A model generated the notes under the pieces. That model saw only the letters and a list, made by a program, of their open reading frames with translations. It searched no databases and was not told the DNA's origin. 61,124 nt of DNA from Anaeromyxobacter terrae (GTDB lineage: Bacteria > Myxococcota > Myxococcia > Myxococcales > Anaeromyxobacteraceae): contig NZ_JALCYY010000006.1 of assembly GCF_022690685.1 (NCBI RefSeq), positions 1 through 61,124 on the forward strand. The letters run 5' to 3'. Position 1 is the first letter of the stretch, and each line of letters begins with the position of its first letter. Shown here piece by piece: positions 1 to 7,911 of this stretch. A program made the translations under genes and the position numbers.

Positions 1-116
1 GCGCCCCCGCCCCGGCGGGCTCGCTCCGCTCGCCATGATCGGCCGTTTAGATTGTCGCCGGGAACATCGCTCGGGCGCTCGCGATAACTCCGGCGTCGCC
101 CGCCGATCGGGGAGGA

Positions 117-1418
117 ATGCCGGCGACGCGCGCACCGCACGTCATCGTGATCGGGGCCGGCGCGGCCGGGCTCGCGGCGGCGGATCTGCTCCGCCGCCGG
201 CGCGTCGCGATCACGCTCGTGGAGGCCCGGGAGCGCCTCGGCGGGCGCATCGACACGCGCGTGGACCCGGTGCTCGGCCTCGCGCTGGAGCACGGCGCCG
301 AGTTCGTGCACGGGCGGCCGCCGAGGACCCTCGCGCTCGCGCGCCGCGCGCGCGCGGGGATCCGCGAGATCCCGGACCGACACCAGCGACCGCAAGGAGG
401 GCGGCTCGTGGACGCCGGCGACGCGTTCTCGAGCGCGCAGGCGCTCCTCGGCCGCGGCGGACGGGACGACGAGGCCGTTGAGGCCTCGATCCACCGCGAG
501 CTCGTCGGGCGACGTGCCCGAGGGGTGTCCACGCTGGCCCGGGAGCTCGTGCGCGGGTTCTACCTCGCCGATCCACGGACGGCCTCCGCCCTGGCCCTCG
601 CGCGGCTCAGCCGCGCGCTGGAGCAGCTCGGCGGCGAAACCGCCCATCGCGTCGTGGGCGGCTACGGACGGATCCTCGCCCCGCTGACGCGAGGGCTTCG
701 CGGCGGCGAGGGGGACCTGCGCCTCGGCACGGTCGTCGAGGAGATCCGGTGGGGGCGAGGAGAGGTGCGGATCCGCGCGCGCGGACGCACCGGCGCACGC
801 CTCGCGCCCATCGCCGGGAGCCACGCCGTGGTCACCGTGCCGCTGCCGCTCCTCCAGGGCGACGCGATCCGGTTCGTGCCTTCCCTGCCGGCCGGGAAGA
901 GGAGCGCGGCGGCGAGGCTCACCATGGGGCCGGTCGTGAAGGTCCTGCTCAGGTTCCGGCGCCCGCCGTGGGCGGGCTCGGGCCGGCGACCGGTGTTCCT
1001 GCACGTCCCCGGCGCGCCGATCCCCGTGTTCTGGACGCTCGCGCCCGTGGACGCCCCGGTGCTCGTCGGCTGGGCGGGCGGACCGAGCGCCGCGCGCGTC
1101 GCCGGGAGACGGGAGCGGGACCTGCTCCGGGCGACGCTCCGCTCCGCCGCGCGGGGTCTCGGCCGGCCGCAGGGCGAGCTCGAGGAGCTGCTCGACGGGG
1201 CCGCCGTCGCCGACTGGACGCGGGAGCCCTTCACGCGCGGAGGCTACGCGGTCTTCCCGGTCGGCTCCGACGGGGCCTCCGAGGCGCTCGCGGGCAGCGT
1301 CGAGGGCACGCTGTTCTTCGCCGGCGAGGCGACCGCGGGCGCGCTGGCCGGCACCGTGGAGGGAGCGCTCCTGAGCGGTGAGCGCGCGGCCCGGGAGGTG
1401 CTCGGGACGCTCCGCTGA
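117..1418 (+). CDS. FAD-dependent amine oxidase family protein
   Basis: This 433-residue flavoprotein belongs to the flavin monoamine oxidase/phytoene desaturase superfamily. The N-terminus has the FAD dinucleotide-binding motif VIGAGAAGLAAA at about residues 11-22, followed by the E-x-x-x-RxGGR signature (EARERLGGRIDT) around residue 37. The C-terminus has the second FAD-contact block (LFFAGEATAG, then GTVEGALLSGERAA). The substrate cannot be read from the sequence; oxidation of a primary or polyamine-like amine, or of a polyprenyl substrate, is typical of the family. The ATG is preceded by GGAGG with only 1-2 nt spacing, which is unusually tight, but the FAD motif begins soon after it, so the start cannot be much further downstream. 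No signal peptide is visible, so it is probably cytosolic. Confidence 0.85.
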   Translation: MPATRAPHVIVIGAGAAGLAAADLLRRRRVAITLVEARERLGGRIDTRVDPVLGLALEHGAEFVHGRPPRTLALARRARAGIREIPDRHQRPQGGRLVDAGDAFSSAQALLGRGGRDDEAVEASIHRELVGRRARGVSTLARELVRGFYLADPRTASALALARLSRALEQLGGETAHRVVGGYGRILAPLTRGLRGGEGDLRLGTVVEEIRWGRGEVRIRARGRTGARLAPIAGSHAVVTVPLPLLQGDAIRFVPSLPAGKRSAAARLTMGPVVKVLLRFRRPPWAGSGRRPVFLHVPGAPIPVFWTLAPVDAPVLVGWAGGPSAARVAGRRERDLLRATLRSAARGLGRPQGELEELLDGAAVADWTREPFTRGGYAVFPVGSDGASEALAGSVEGTLFFAGEATAGALAGTVEGALLSGERAAREVLGTLR

Positions 1419-1466
1419 CGCGGGGTTTTCCTTCCCTTGCGGCCCGCGTTCGCTTATCGCCAGGGC

Positions 1467-2900
1467 ATGCGCTTCCTCCATCCCGACCACGACGAGACGC
1501 TCGAGCTCTCCCTCGACGACGTCTTCCTCGTCCCTGGCTACTTCGACGGCGGCTCGCGGCTCGAGGTGGACCTGCGCCCCGTGGACTTCCCCGGCGGCGC
1601 GCACCCGGTCGTGTCCGCGAACATGAACGCGGTCACCGGCAAGCGGATGGCCGAGACCATGGCGCGGCTCGGCGGCCTCGGCGTCCTGCCCCAGGACATG
1701 GACCTCGAGACGGCGGCGCGCATCATCGGGAACATCAAGGCCGCCGATCCGCGCTACGACACCCCGCTCTCGGTGTCGCCGCGCGCCACGCTGCGCGACG
1801 TCCTCGGCATCATCCGCAAGCGCGCGCACGACATGGTGGTCGTGGTCGACGACGAGCGCCGGCCGCTCGGCATCGTCACGCACGCCGACCTGCGCGACCG
1901 CGACCAGTACTCCCCCGTCGGCTCGCTCATGTCGTCGCGCCTCGTGACGATCCGCGTCGGGACCCCGAACCGCGAGGCGTTCCTGCTCATGGAGGATCAG
2001 CGCGTGAAGGCCGCGCCGGTGCTCGACGCCGAGGGCCGGCTCGTCGGCGTGCTGACCCGCGACGACGCCGTGCGGCTGGAGCTGCTCGAGCCCGCGCTCG
2101 ACGGGCGCGGCAAGCTCATGGTCGCGGCCGCCGTGGGGATCTCGGCGGGCGCCGCCGCGTCGGCCGCGCGCCTCGCCGAGCTCGGCGTCGCCGCGATCGT
2201 GCTCGACACCGCGCACGGGCACCAGCGCCGCATGATCGAGGCGATCCGCGAGGTCCGGCGCGCCATCGGCTCGCTGCCGCTCGTGGCCGGCAACGTCTGC
2301 ACCCCCGAGGGCACCCGCGACCTCCTCGACGCGGGCGCGGACATCGTGAAGGTGAACGTCGGGCCGGGCGCCATGTGCACGACCCGGATGCAGACCGGCG
2401 CCGGCCGGCCGACGTTCTCGTCGGTGCTCGCGTGCGCCCGTGAGGCGCATCAGCGCGGGCGCCACGTCTGGGCCGACGGCGGCGTGCGCGACCCGCGCGA
2501 CGTGGCCCTCTACCTCGCCGCCGGGGCGTCGCGCGTCATGATCGGCACCGCGCTCTCCGGCACCTACGAGAGCCCGGGCGACGTGAAGGAGGATCGCGAG
2601 GGCCGGTCGTACAAGGAGAACTACGGCATGGCCAGCGCGCGAGCGGTGAGCGATCGCACCGCCGGGCTCGACGCCTTCGAGCGCGCGAAGAAGGGCTTCT
2701 TCCGCGAGGGGATCTCCACGTCGCGAATCTACATCCGCGAGGGCCGCGAGAGCGTGGGGGCGATCCTCGTCGACGTGATCACCGGCGTGCAGTCGGCGTT
2801 CACGTACGTCGGCGCCACGACGGTGCCGGAGTTCCACCGGAAGGCGGTCGTCGGGGTCCAGACCGCGGGCGGCTACGGCGAGGGGAAGCCGCGCGGGTGA
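1467..2900 (+). CDS. guaB1: GuaB1-type IMP dehydrogenase-related protein / GMP reductase with CBS pair
   Basis: A 477-residue TIM-barrel protein of the IMPDH/GMPR family with an inserted pair of CBS domains (about residues 90-205). The catalytic loop is [10 protein letters not shown], whose Cys forms the covalent nucleotide adduct; the flanking [12 protein letters not shown] block and [20 protein letters not shown] are the phosphate-binding parts. The overall form, with an opening [21 protein letters not shown], matches the GuaB1 subfamily rather than canonical GuaB. In mycobacteria GuaB1 was shown to be a GMP reductase (GMP to IMP, purine salvage), with the CBS pair sensing nucleotides; that function is transferred here by family. 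An upstream ATG at 1437 is possible but the family begins at the chosen ATG. The last 28 nt overlap the convergent zinc-finger gene. Confidence 0.87.
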   Translation: MRFLHPDHDETLELSLDDVFLVPGYFDGGSRLEVDLRPVDFPGGAHPVVSANMNAVTGKRMAETMARLGGLGVLPQDMDLETAARIIGNIKAADPRYDTPLSVSPRATLRDVLGIIRKRAHDMVVVVDDERRPLGIVTHADLRDRDQYSPVGSLMSSRLVTIRVGTPNREAFLLMEDQRVKAAPVLDAEGRLVGVLTRDDAVRLELLEPALDGRGKLMVAAAVGISAGAAASAARLAELGVAAIVLDTAHGHQRRMIEAIREVRRAIGSLPLVAGNVCTPEGTRDLLDAGADIVKVNVGPGAMCTTRMQTGAGRPTFSSVLACAREAHQRGRHVWADGGVRDPRDVALYLAAGASRVMIGTALSGTYESPGDVKEDREGRSYKENYGMASARAVSDRTAGLDAFERAKKGFFREGISTSRIYIREGRESVGAILVDVITGVQSAFTYVGATTVPEFHRKAVVGVQTAGGYGEGKPRG

Positions 2901-3211
2901 GCTCCGTAGTGCTCTCGCGGCGACTCCTCGGGGAACGCCGGGATCGCCTCGGCCATCTCCTCGTGGACGTAGCACCACGCCCAGTCCTGGCCCGGCTCGA
3001 ACGCCTTCACGACCGGATGCTTCGTCGCCTGGAAGTGACGGGTGGCGTGCTTGTTCCGGGAGCTGTCGCAGCACCCCACGTGGCCGCAGGTCATGCACAG
3101 CCGCAGCTGAACCCACGTGTCGCCGGCCTCGAGGCACTCCTTGCAGCCGTGGGAGCTCGGCGTCAGGGGACGCGCTCGCGGTCTCTCGAGGATGCTCAGG
3201 TGCTCGCACAT
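2873..3211 (-). CDS. UBP-type zinc finger protein
   Basis: A 112-residue protein that is almost entirely a UBP (ubiquitin-hydrolase type) zinc finger: CKECLEAGDTWVQLRLCMTC, GHVGCCDSS, then the His-rich HATRHFQATKHPVV and a terminal WCYVHEE. The Cys/His spacing is that of the zf-UBP family. In eukaryotes this domain binds the C-terminus of ubiquitin; in bacteria stand-alone copies are common and of unknown role, so binding of a protein C-terminal tail is only a guess. The gene converges on guaB1 and overlaps its 3' end by 28 nt, with no sign of disruption of either. Confidence 0.85.
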   Translation of the reverse strand: MCEHLSILERPRARPLTPSSHGCKECLEAGDTWVQLRLCMTCGHVGCCDSSRNKHATRHFQATKHPVVKAFEPGQDWAWCYVHEEMAEAIPAFPEESPREHYGAHPRGFPSP

Positions 3212-3299
3212 GGCTCTTCCATGACGACGGGACGGCCGCGGGTCAACGGAGCCACGACGGGCCGCCGGGCCGTGCTATGCAACGGAGCCGGAGGCCCCG

Positions 3300-3584
3300 A
3301 TGACCCGCACCCTCATCCTGACGCTCGCGGCACTGCTCGCCGGTCCGACCCTTGCGGACGGGCCCGCGCCGAAGGCCGAGCCCGCCCCCGCCCGCTCGGC
3401 CGACTCAGCGGCAGCCCCCGCGAAGGAGGGCCGCTCCGCGAAGCCGGAGGGCAGTCGCGCGGCCGACCTGACCGCGCATCCCCGCGCGGGCGCACCCAAG
3501 GCGAGCGACACGGCGAAGCCCCGCAGTCCCGCAGCCGCAAAGCCGCCTCCGTGCGTCGAGGTGAAGCCTTGCTCGATCGACTGA
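3300..3584 (+). CDS. Small secreted Ala/Pro/Lys-rich protein
   Basis: A 94-residue protein with a clear Sec signal peptide (MTRTLILTLAALLAGPTLAD, predicted cleavage near residue 19) and a low-complexity mature part rich in Ala, Pro, Lys and Ser. It ends in a short segment with two cysteines (PPPCVEVKPCSID) that could form a disulfide. GGAGG lies 6 nt before the ATG, which supports translation. No family is recognised. It sits just upstream of the disulfide-forming VKOR-DsbA fusion in the same orientation, so the two-Cys tail makes it a possible substrate, but this is inference from neighbourhood only. Confidence 0.6.
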   Translation: MTRTLILTLAALLAGPTLADGPAPKAEPAPARSADSAAAPAKEGRSAKPEGSRAADLTAHPRAGAPKASDTAKPRSPAAAKPPPCVEVKPCSID

Positions 3585-3678
3585 CCTCTCCGCTCGGCCG
3601 TAAGGACGCGGTCGCGGCGCGAGCACGCTCGACGCCGGCACGCCCGACCCAGCCCCCGTGCGCCTGCGGCCTCCCGAG

Positions 3679-4878
3679 ATGAAACGCGATCCCAAGAAGA
3701 CGTCACGCCGCTCCAGCGCCCCGACGCCCGACCGCCGAGCGCGCACGCCCCTCGTCGCCGCGCTCCTCCTCGCGCTCCTGGGCGCGGCGCTGTCGGTCCT
3801 CCTCGCGCGCCTGCACGCTCGCGCGCACGCCGGCCTCACCAGCTTCTGCGCCATCAGCGACGTCGTGAACTGCGATCGCGTTGCGCTGAGCCGCTTCTCC
3901 GTGTTCCTCGGGCTCCCCGTCGCCGCGTGGGGCGTGCTCGGGTACGGCCTCGCCGCGGGCCTCGCCGCGCGCGCGCTCGCGCACGCGCGGCGGGGTGGGA
4001 TCTTTGGCCGCGGGCTCCTGTTCGCCGTCGCAGCAGTGGCGGTCGCGGCCTCCATCGCGCTCGCCGTGGTGAGCGAGGTCGCCATCGGCGCGTGGTGCCT
4101 GCTCTGCATGGCCTCGTGGCTCACCGCGGTCGCGCTCCTCGCCGCGGCCTGGCGCGCCTGCCCGGCCGCGCCCGCTTCGGCGATCGCCGCCGATCTCGCC
4201 GCGCTCCGTGCGCGGCCAGAGCGCTCCGTGGGGCTCGCGGTGGCGCTCCTCGCCGTCGTCGTCGGCGCGTGGGCGGCGTACCCGCGCTACCGGTCCGTGA
4301 CCCCCGCAGCGCGGGTGGGCGCGAGCACGCCCGCTCCGGCTGCGACGCCGGCTCCGGCTGCGGCTCCGGTCCTGGGCGGGGCCGACCGCGTCGTCGTCGA
4401 GTTCAGCGACTACGAGTGCCCCTTCTGCGCGCGCGCCCACGAGCAGCTCGGCCTGCTCCGAGGCGCGCGTCCCGACCTCGAGATCGTCCGCCGCCACTTC
4501 CCGCTCGACGCGGCGTGCAACCCCGCGCTGAAGCGCTCCATCCATCCCTCGGCCTGCGAGCTCGCGCGCGCCGCGATCTGCGCCGACGCGCAGGGCCGCT
4601 TCGCCGAGATGGACGACGCGCTGTTCCGGAACCAGGCGGCGCACGAGCCGGTGGCGCGCCTCGCGGCTCGCGTCGGCCTCGACGTCCCCGCGTTCGAGGC
4701 GTGCCTCGCGTCGCCCGCGACCGAGGCGCGGCTCGCGCGCGACATCCAGGACGGCCTGCGCGCCGGCGTGCGCGCGACGCCGTCGTACGTCATCGGCGGC
4801 AAGATCTACACGGGCGAGCTCCCGCCGGAGATCTGGCGCGCGCCCGGGGCTCCGCCGGCTCGGGCCGCGGAGCGCTGA
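3679..4878 (+). CDS. Fused vitamin K epoxide reductase (VKOR) - DsbA-like thioredoxin protein
   Basis: A membrane protein of about 399 residues that joins a VKOR domain (first ~170 residues, four to five transmembrane helices) to a periplasmic DsbA/DSBA-like thioredoxin domain (from about residue 235). The VKOR part has the loop cysteine pair SFCAISDVVNCDR and the redox CxxC in GAWCLLCM. After another transmembrane helix and an Ala/Pro linker, the thioredoxin domain carries CPFC (DYECPFCARAH) and the cis-Pro loop ATPSYVIGG. Such fusions oxidise exported proteins: the thioredoxin domain makes disulfides and VKOR passes the electrons to quinone. A GTG at 3658 is an alternative start, adding seven residues. 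Two stacked copies of a CTCCGGCTGCG-like sequence encode the linker. Confidence 0.85.
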   Translation: MKRDPKKTSRRSSAPTPDRRARTPLVAALLLALLGAALSVLLARLHARAHAGLTSFCAISDVVNCDRVALSRFSVFLGLPVAAWGVLGYGLAAGLAARALAHARRGGIFGRGLLFAVAAVAVAASIALAVVSEVAIGAWCLLCMASWLTAVALLAAAWRACPAAPASAIAADLAALRARPERSVGLAVALLAVVVGAWAAYPRYRSVTPAARVGASTPAPAATPAPAAAPVLGGADRVVVEFSDYECPFCARAHEQLGLLRGARPDLEIVRRHFPLDAACNPALKRSIHPSACELARAAICADAQGRFAEMDDALFRNQAAHEPVARLAARVGLDVPAFEACLASPATEARLARDIQDGLRAGVRATPSYVIGGKIYTGELPPEIWRAPGAPPARAAER

Positions 4879-5088
4879 AGGCGCCGAGGGATCGCGCCGG
4901 CTCGACCGCGGCACGCCATCGTCGCGCGCAGGGTCGCACGCATCCCCTCCACGAGGCGGGCGGCGGCTCGGTGGACGACCGCGGCGCCGAGCGCTCGAGT
5001 CGGTGGGCGGCGGTACGCCTCTCGGCGGGCAGGTGGGAACATCTGGCCTCCGTGGCGCATTGGTGGATCACGGAGATCAGGGACTCCC
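4879..5088. other. Intergenic region without a recognised gene
   Basis: About 210 nt between the VKOR-DsbA gene and the histidine kinase gene, both on the plus strand. I see no conserved protein, strong hairpin or RNA element. It probably carries the kinase promoter. Confidence 0.4.
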
Positions 5089-7149
5089 TTGGACGTGGTG
5101 CGAAGCATCGGTGAGCGGTTACGCGGTGGCACCGCCGTCGCGCGCTACGGCTTCGCCGCCGCGCTGGCGGTCGCCGCGGTCGGGCTCAACGTGGTGCTCT
5201 CGCCGGTCTTCCCGCACACGCTGACCGTGCTCGCCCTCGGCGCCGTCGCGGTGAGCACCGCGTCGGGCGGTGCGGGCCCCGGGCTGCTCGTCATCGTCCT
5301 CGTCGGCGGGTGGTTCACGGCGATGGTGGGTCCCTCGCTGGATCGCGGCGAGGCGCTGCACTTCGTGCTCTTCGCGGCGGTGGGCACCCTCATCGTTCGC
5401 ACGAGCGGCTCGTCGCGCGCGTCGCTCCGCGCGGCCATCGGCCTTCGTCGCGAGGCCGCGCGGCGGGTGCGCGCGCGACTGGAGTCGCTCCGCGCGGTGA
5501 CGCGGGCCGTCGACGAGGGGGTGTATGCGCTCGACCTCGAGGGCCGCATCACCTACCTCAACGCAGCCGCCGAGCGCATGCTCGGGTACCATCGGAGCGA
5601 GCTCGTCGGGCTCGAGATGAAGACCGCGCTCCGCTGCGACCGGGTCGACGGGACCTGCTCCGGGCGAAGCTGCCGGCTCCTGAACGTGATGACCACGGGC
5701 CAGCCGCACCGCGGCGCGGACGACACGCTCACGCGAAGGAATGGCTCGCGCTTTCCGGTGCGCTACAGCTCCGCCCCGATCACCCGTGGCGGGAGGATCG
5801 TCGGGGCCGCCATCGCGTTCCAGGACATCACGGACGAGCGGCGCGCCGCCGGCCGCGACCGATTCCTCGCGCTCGCCACCAAGCGGCTCGCGAGCTCGCT
5901 CGGCTACGAGGAGACGCTCGCCCGCGCGGCCCGCGTCGCCGTCCCGTACCTCGGCGAGTTCTGCGCGGTGGTGCTCGCCGGCGAGGGCGGGGGCCCCGGC
6001 AGCGTCGCGGTGGAGGCGCTCGATCCGGCGCATGCGCACGAGGCGTGCGAGATCCTGCGCCGCCACCCCATCTGCTCCGAGGCGGAGGATGCGACCGAGC
6101 ACGAGCTCCGGACGACGAGCACGCCGGAGCTCATCCGGGAGGTCGAGAGCTTCGCCGGGCGTGACGGGTCGATCTACCGCGCACACGAGGAGCTCCTCAG
6201 GAGGCTCGGCGTCAGGTCGTTCATGTCGGTGCCGCTCCGCGCGCGGGACCGCGTGCTCGGCGTGATGGAGTTCGCGATCTCCGGCTCGAGCAGGCGCTTC
6301 GACGCGGAGGATCTCGGGGTCGCCGCGGAGCTGGCGCGCCGCTGCGCGCTCGCGATGGACAACGCCCGGCTCTACCAGCAGGCGCAGGACGCGATCCGCG
6401 CGCGCAACGACACCCTCGCGATCGTGTCGCACGATCTCAAGAGCCCGCTCACCGCCATCCGGATGGCGGCGAGCGTCGCCGCGAAGACCACGGCGCCCGG
6501 CACCCCCGCCCGGAAGGCGTCCCACTCCATCGAGCGCGTGTGCGATCGCATGAACCGCCTCATCGGCGACCTCGTCGACCTCGCGTCGATCGATGCGGGA
6601 CGGCTCTCGATCCTCCGCACCGCGATCTGCCCCGCCGGTCCGGCGGGAGACGCCGTCGACGCGATCCGGCCGCTCGCGGATCAGCTCGGCGTGCGGGTCG
6701 AGCTGGACCTCGCGGCCGATGCACCGCCCGTGTGGGGCGACCGCGACCGCGTCCAGCAGGTCCTCGTGAACCTGCTCTCGAACGCCGTGAAGGTGAGCGC
6801 GCGCGGTGGGGCGGTTCGGCTGCGGTCGCGCGCGCTGCCCGGCCGCGTGGTGTTCTCCGTGAGCGACCGCGGGCCCGGGATCCCGCTCGAGCATCAGTCC
6901 CGCATCTTCGACCGATACTGGCGCGACTCGCACGTCCGCTACCAGGGCACGGGACTCGGGCTCTCGATCTCCCGGGGGATCGTCGAGGCGCACGGCGGGC
7001 GGCTCTGGGTCGTCAGCAGGCCGGGCGCCGGCGCAACGCTGCGGTTCACGATTCCGCTGGCGCCGCCGAACGACGCCTCGCCGGAGCCGGAGCGCTCGTC
7101 CAGGCCGCTTGGCGCCGAGGCAACCTCGGAGGTCGGTGCCCCGCGGTAG
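5089..7149 (+). CDS. Membrane PAS-GAF hybrid sensor histidine kinase
   Basis: A 686-residue sensor kinase. Residues about 20-110 form three to four transmembrane helices resembling the DUF4118/KdpD-type module. A PAS domain follows (about 140-250), then a GAF domain (about 260-425), a HisKA dimerisation helix with phospho-acceptor His448 (IVSHDLKSPLTA), and a HATPase_c domain with N box (NLLSNAVKVS), G1 (SDRGPGIPLEH) and G2 (GTGLGLSI). The PAS domain contains three close cysteines (CDRVDGTCSGRSC), which could make it redox- or metal-responsive. No cognate response regulator is adjacent. The start is a TTG; in-frame GTGs at 5095, 5098 and 5110 are alternatives. Confidence 0.85.
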   Translation: MDVVRSIGERLRGGTAVARYGFAAALAVAAVGLNVVLSPVFPHTLTVLALGAVAVSTASGGAGPGLLVIVLVGGWFTAMVGPSLDRGEALHFVLFAAVGTLIVRTSGSSRASLRAAIGLRREAARRVRARLESLRAVTRAVDEGVYALDLEGRITYLNAAAERMLGYHRSELVGLEMKTALRCDRVDGTCSGRSCRLLNVMTTGQPHRGADDTLTRRNGSRFPVRYSSAPITRGGRIVGAAIAFQDITDERRAAGRDRFLALATKRLASSLGYEETLARAARVAVPYLGEFCAVVLAGEGGGPGSVAVEALDPAHAHEACEILRRHPICSEAEDATEHELRTTSTPELIREVESFAGRDGSIYRAHEELLRRLGVRSFMSVPLRARDRVLGVMEFAISGSSRRFDAEDLGVAAELARRCALAMDNARLYQQAQDAIRARNDTLAIVSHDLKSPLTAIRMAASVAAKTTAPGTPARKASHSIERVCDRMNRLIGDLVDLASIDAGRLSILRTAICPAGPAGDAVDAIRPLADQLGVRVELDLAADAPPVWGDRDRVQQVLVNLLSNAVKVSARGGAVRLRSRALPGRVVFSVSDRGPGIPLEHQSRIFDRYWRDSHVRYQGTGLGLSISRGIVEAHGGRLWVVSRPGAGATLRFTIPLAPPNDASPEPERSSRPLGAEATSEVGAPR

Positions 7150-7153
7150 GCGC

Positions 7154-7185
7154 GGGCGGGCGTGAGGCGCGGCGGTCACCCGCCC
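7154..7185. terminator. Hairpin between convergent genes
   Basis: GGGCGGG-CG-TGA pairs with TCA-CCCGCCC around a 10-nt loop, giving a bulged GC-rich stem just after the kinase gene and before the convergent nitroreductase gene. There is no T-run, so a bidirectional terminator is likely but not certain. Confidence 0.4.
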
Positions 7186-7254
7186 CCGTGTGTCCCGAGG
7201 GCGCTGGCCTCGCCGGGAGCGATGGGCGGGCTCGAGGGGTCCGCTCCGGCGCGT

Positions 7255-7908
7255 CTACCCGGACCCCGCAGGTGGGGCACCGACGGGCAGGAGGTAGAGC
7301 GCGAGGTGTGCTGGGCCGAGCGCCAGCACCCCCAGCACCGCCTCGTCGTCGAACGCGCCGACCGGCACGGCGGCGAGCCCGAGCGCCGTCGCCATGAGGA
7401 GCACGTTCTGCGCGACGTGCCCGGCCTCGAGCAGGCAGTAGCGCTCCGCCCGCTCGCGGTAGCGGGCCGCGAGCACGGCCGGGCGGGCGCTCACGGCGAT
7501 CGTGAGCGGCGCCCCGGCGACGCTCTCCTGGCCCAACGCGGCCGACGCGAGCCGGGCACGGCGATCCCCCACCTCCTCCAGGGCGAGGGCGTGGACCGCG
7601 GGGACGTAGCGCCAGACACCCCGCGCGTCGACCAGGGTCAGCGTGATCGGGTACAGCGCACCCGCGGACGGCGCGGCGCGCCCGCCCTCGACCGAGGTGA
7701 TCCCCTGACCGGCCCAGAGGAGCGCGCTCGTCTCCGCGTCCGTGAGCCCGCGGCGGCCGAACTCGCGGCGAGAACGCCGCGCGGCGATGACGCCGTGAAG
7801 CGGCGTGCTGCGCGGATCCGGTCTTGGCAGGCGCTCGAGGCGGGCGCCGGAGGCTCCCGCCGGCGAGGGCGCGCGGACACGACCCTGAGGCGAGGGCGCA
7901 GGCTCCAT
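7255..7908 (-). CDS. SagB-type nitroreductase family protein
   Basis: A 217-residue flavin protein of the nitroreductase/SagB-ThcOx type. Visible blocks are SRREFGRRGLTDAETSALLW, the FMN-contact stretch APSAGALYPI, and AERYCLLEAGHVAQNVLLMA followed by GLAAVPVGAFDD. SagB-like enzymes act as FMN-dependent oxidoreductases; in RiPP clusters they oxidise azolines, but here there is no cyclodehydratase nearby, so the substrate is unknown. A strong GGGAGGTG lies before the ATG and sits inside the 3' end of the preceding DNA polymerase X gene, only 3 nt away, so the two are cotranscribed. Confidence 0.8.
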   Translation of the reverse strand: MEPAPSPQGRVRAPSPAGASGARLERLPRPDPRSTPLHGVIAARRSRREFGRRGLTDAETSALLWAGQGITSVEGGRAAPSAGALYPITLTLVDARGVWRYVPAVHALALEEVGDRRARLASAALGQESVAGAPLTIAVSARPAVLAARYRERAERYCLLEAGHVAQNVLLMATALGLAAVPVGAFDDEAVLGVLALGPAHLALYLLPVGAPPAGSG

Positions 7909-7911
7909 CGT

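Noticed and set aside
5119-7179. A 686-codon minus-strand open frame over the histidine kinase gene
   Set aside because: No known motifs; composition typical of antisense high-GC frames, and the plus strand has clear kinase domains.
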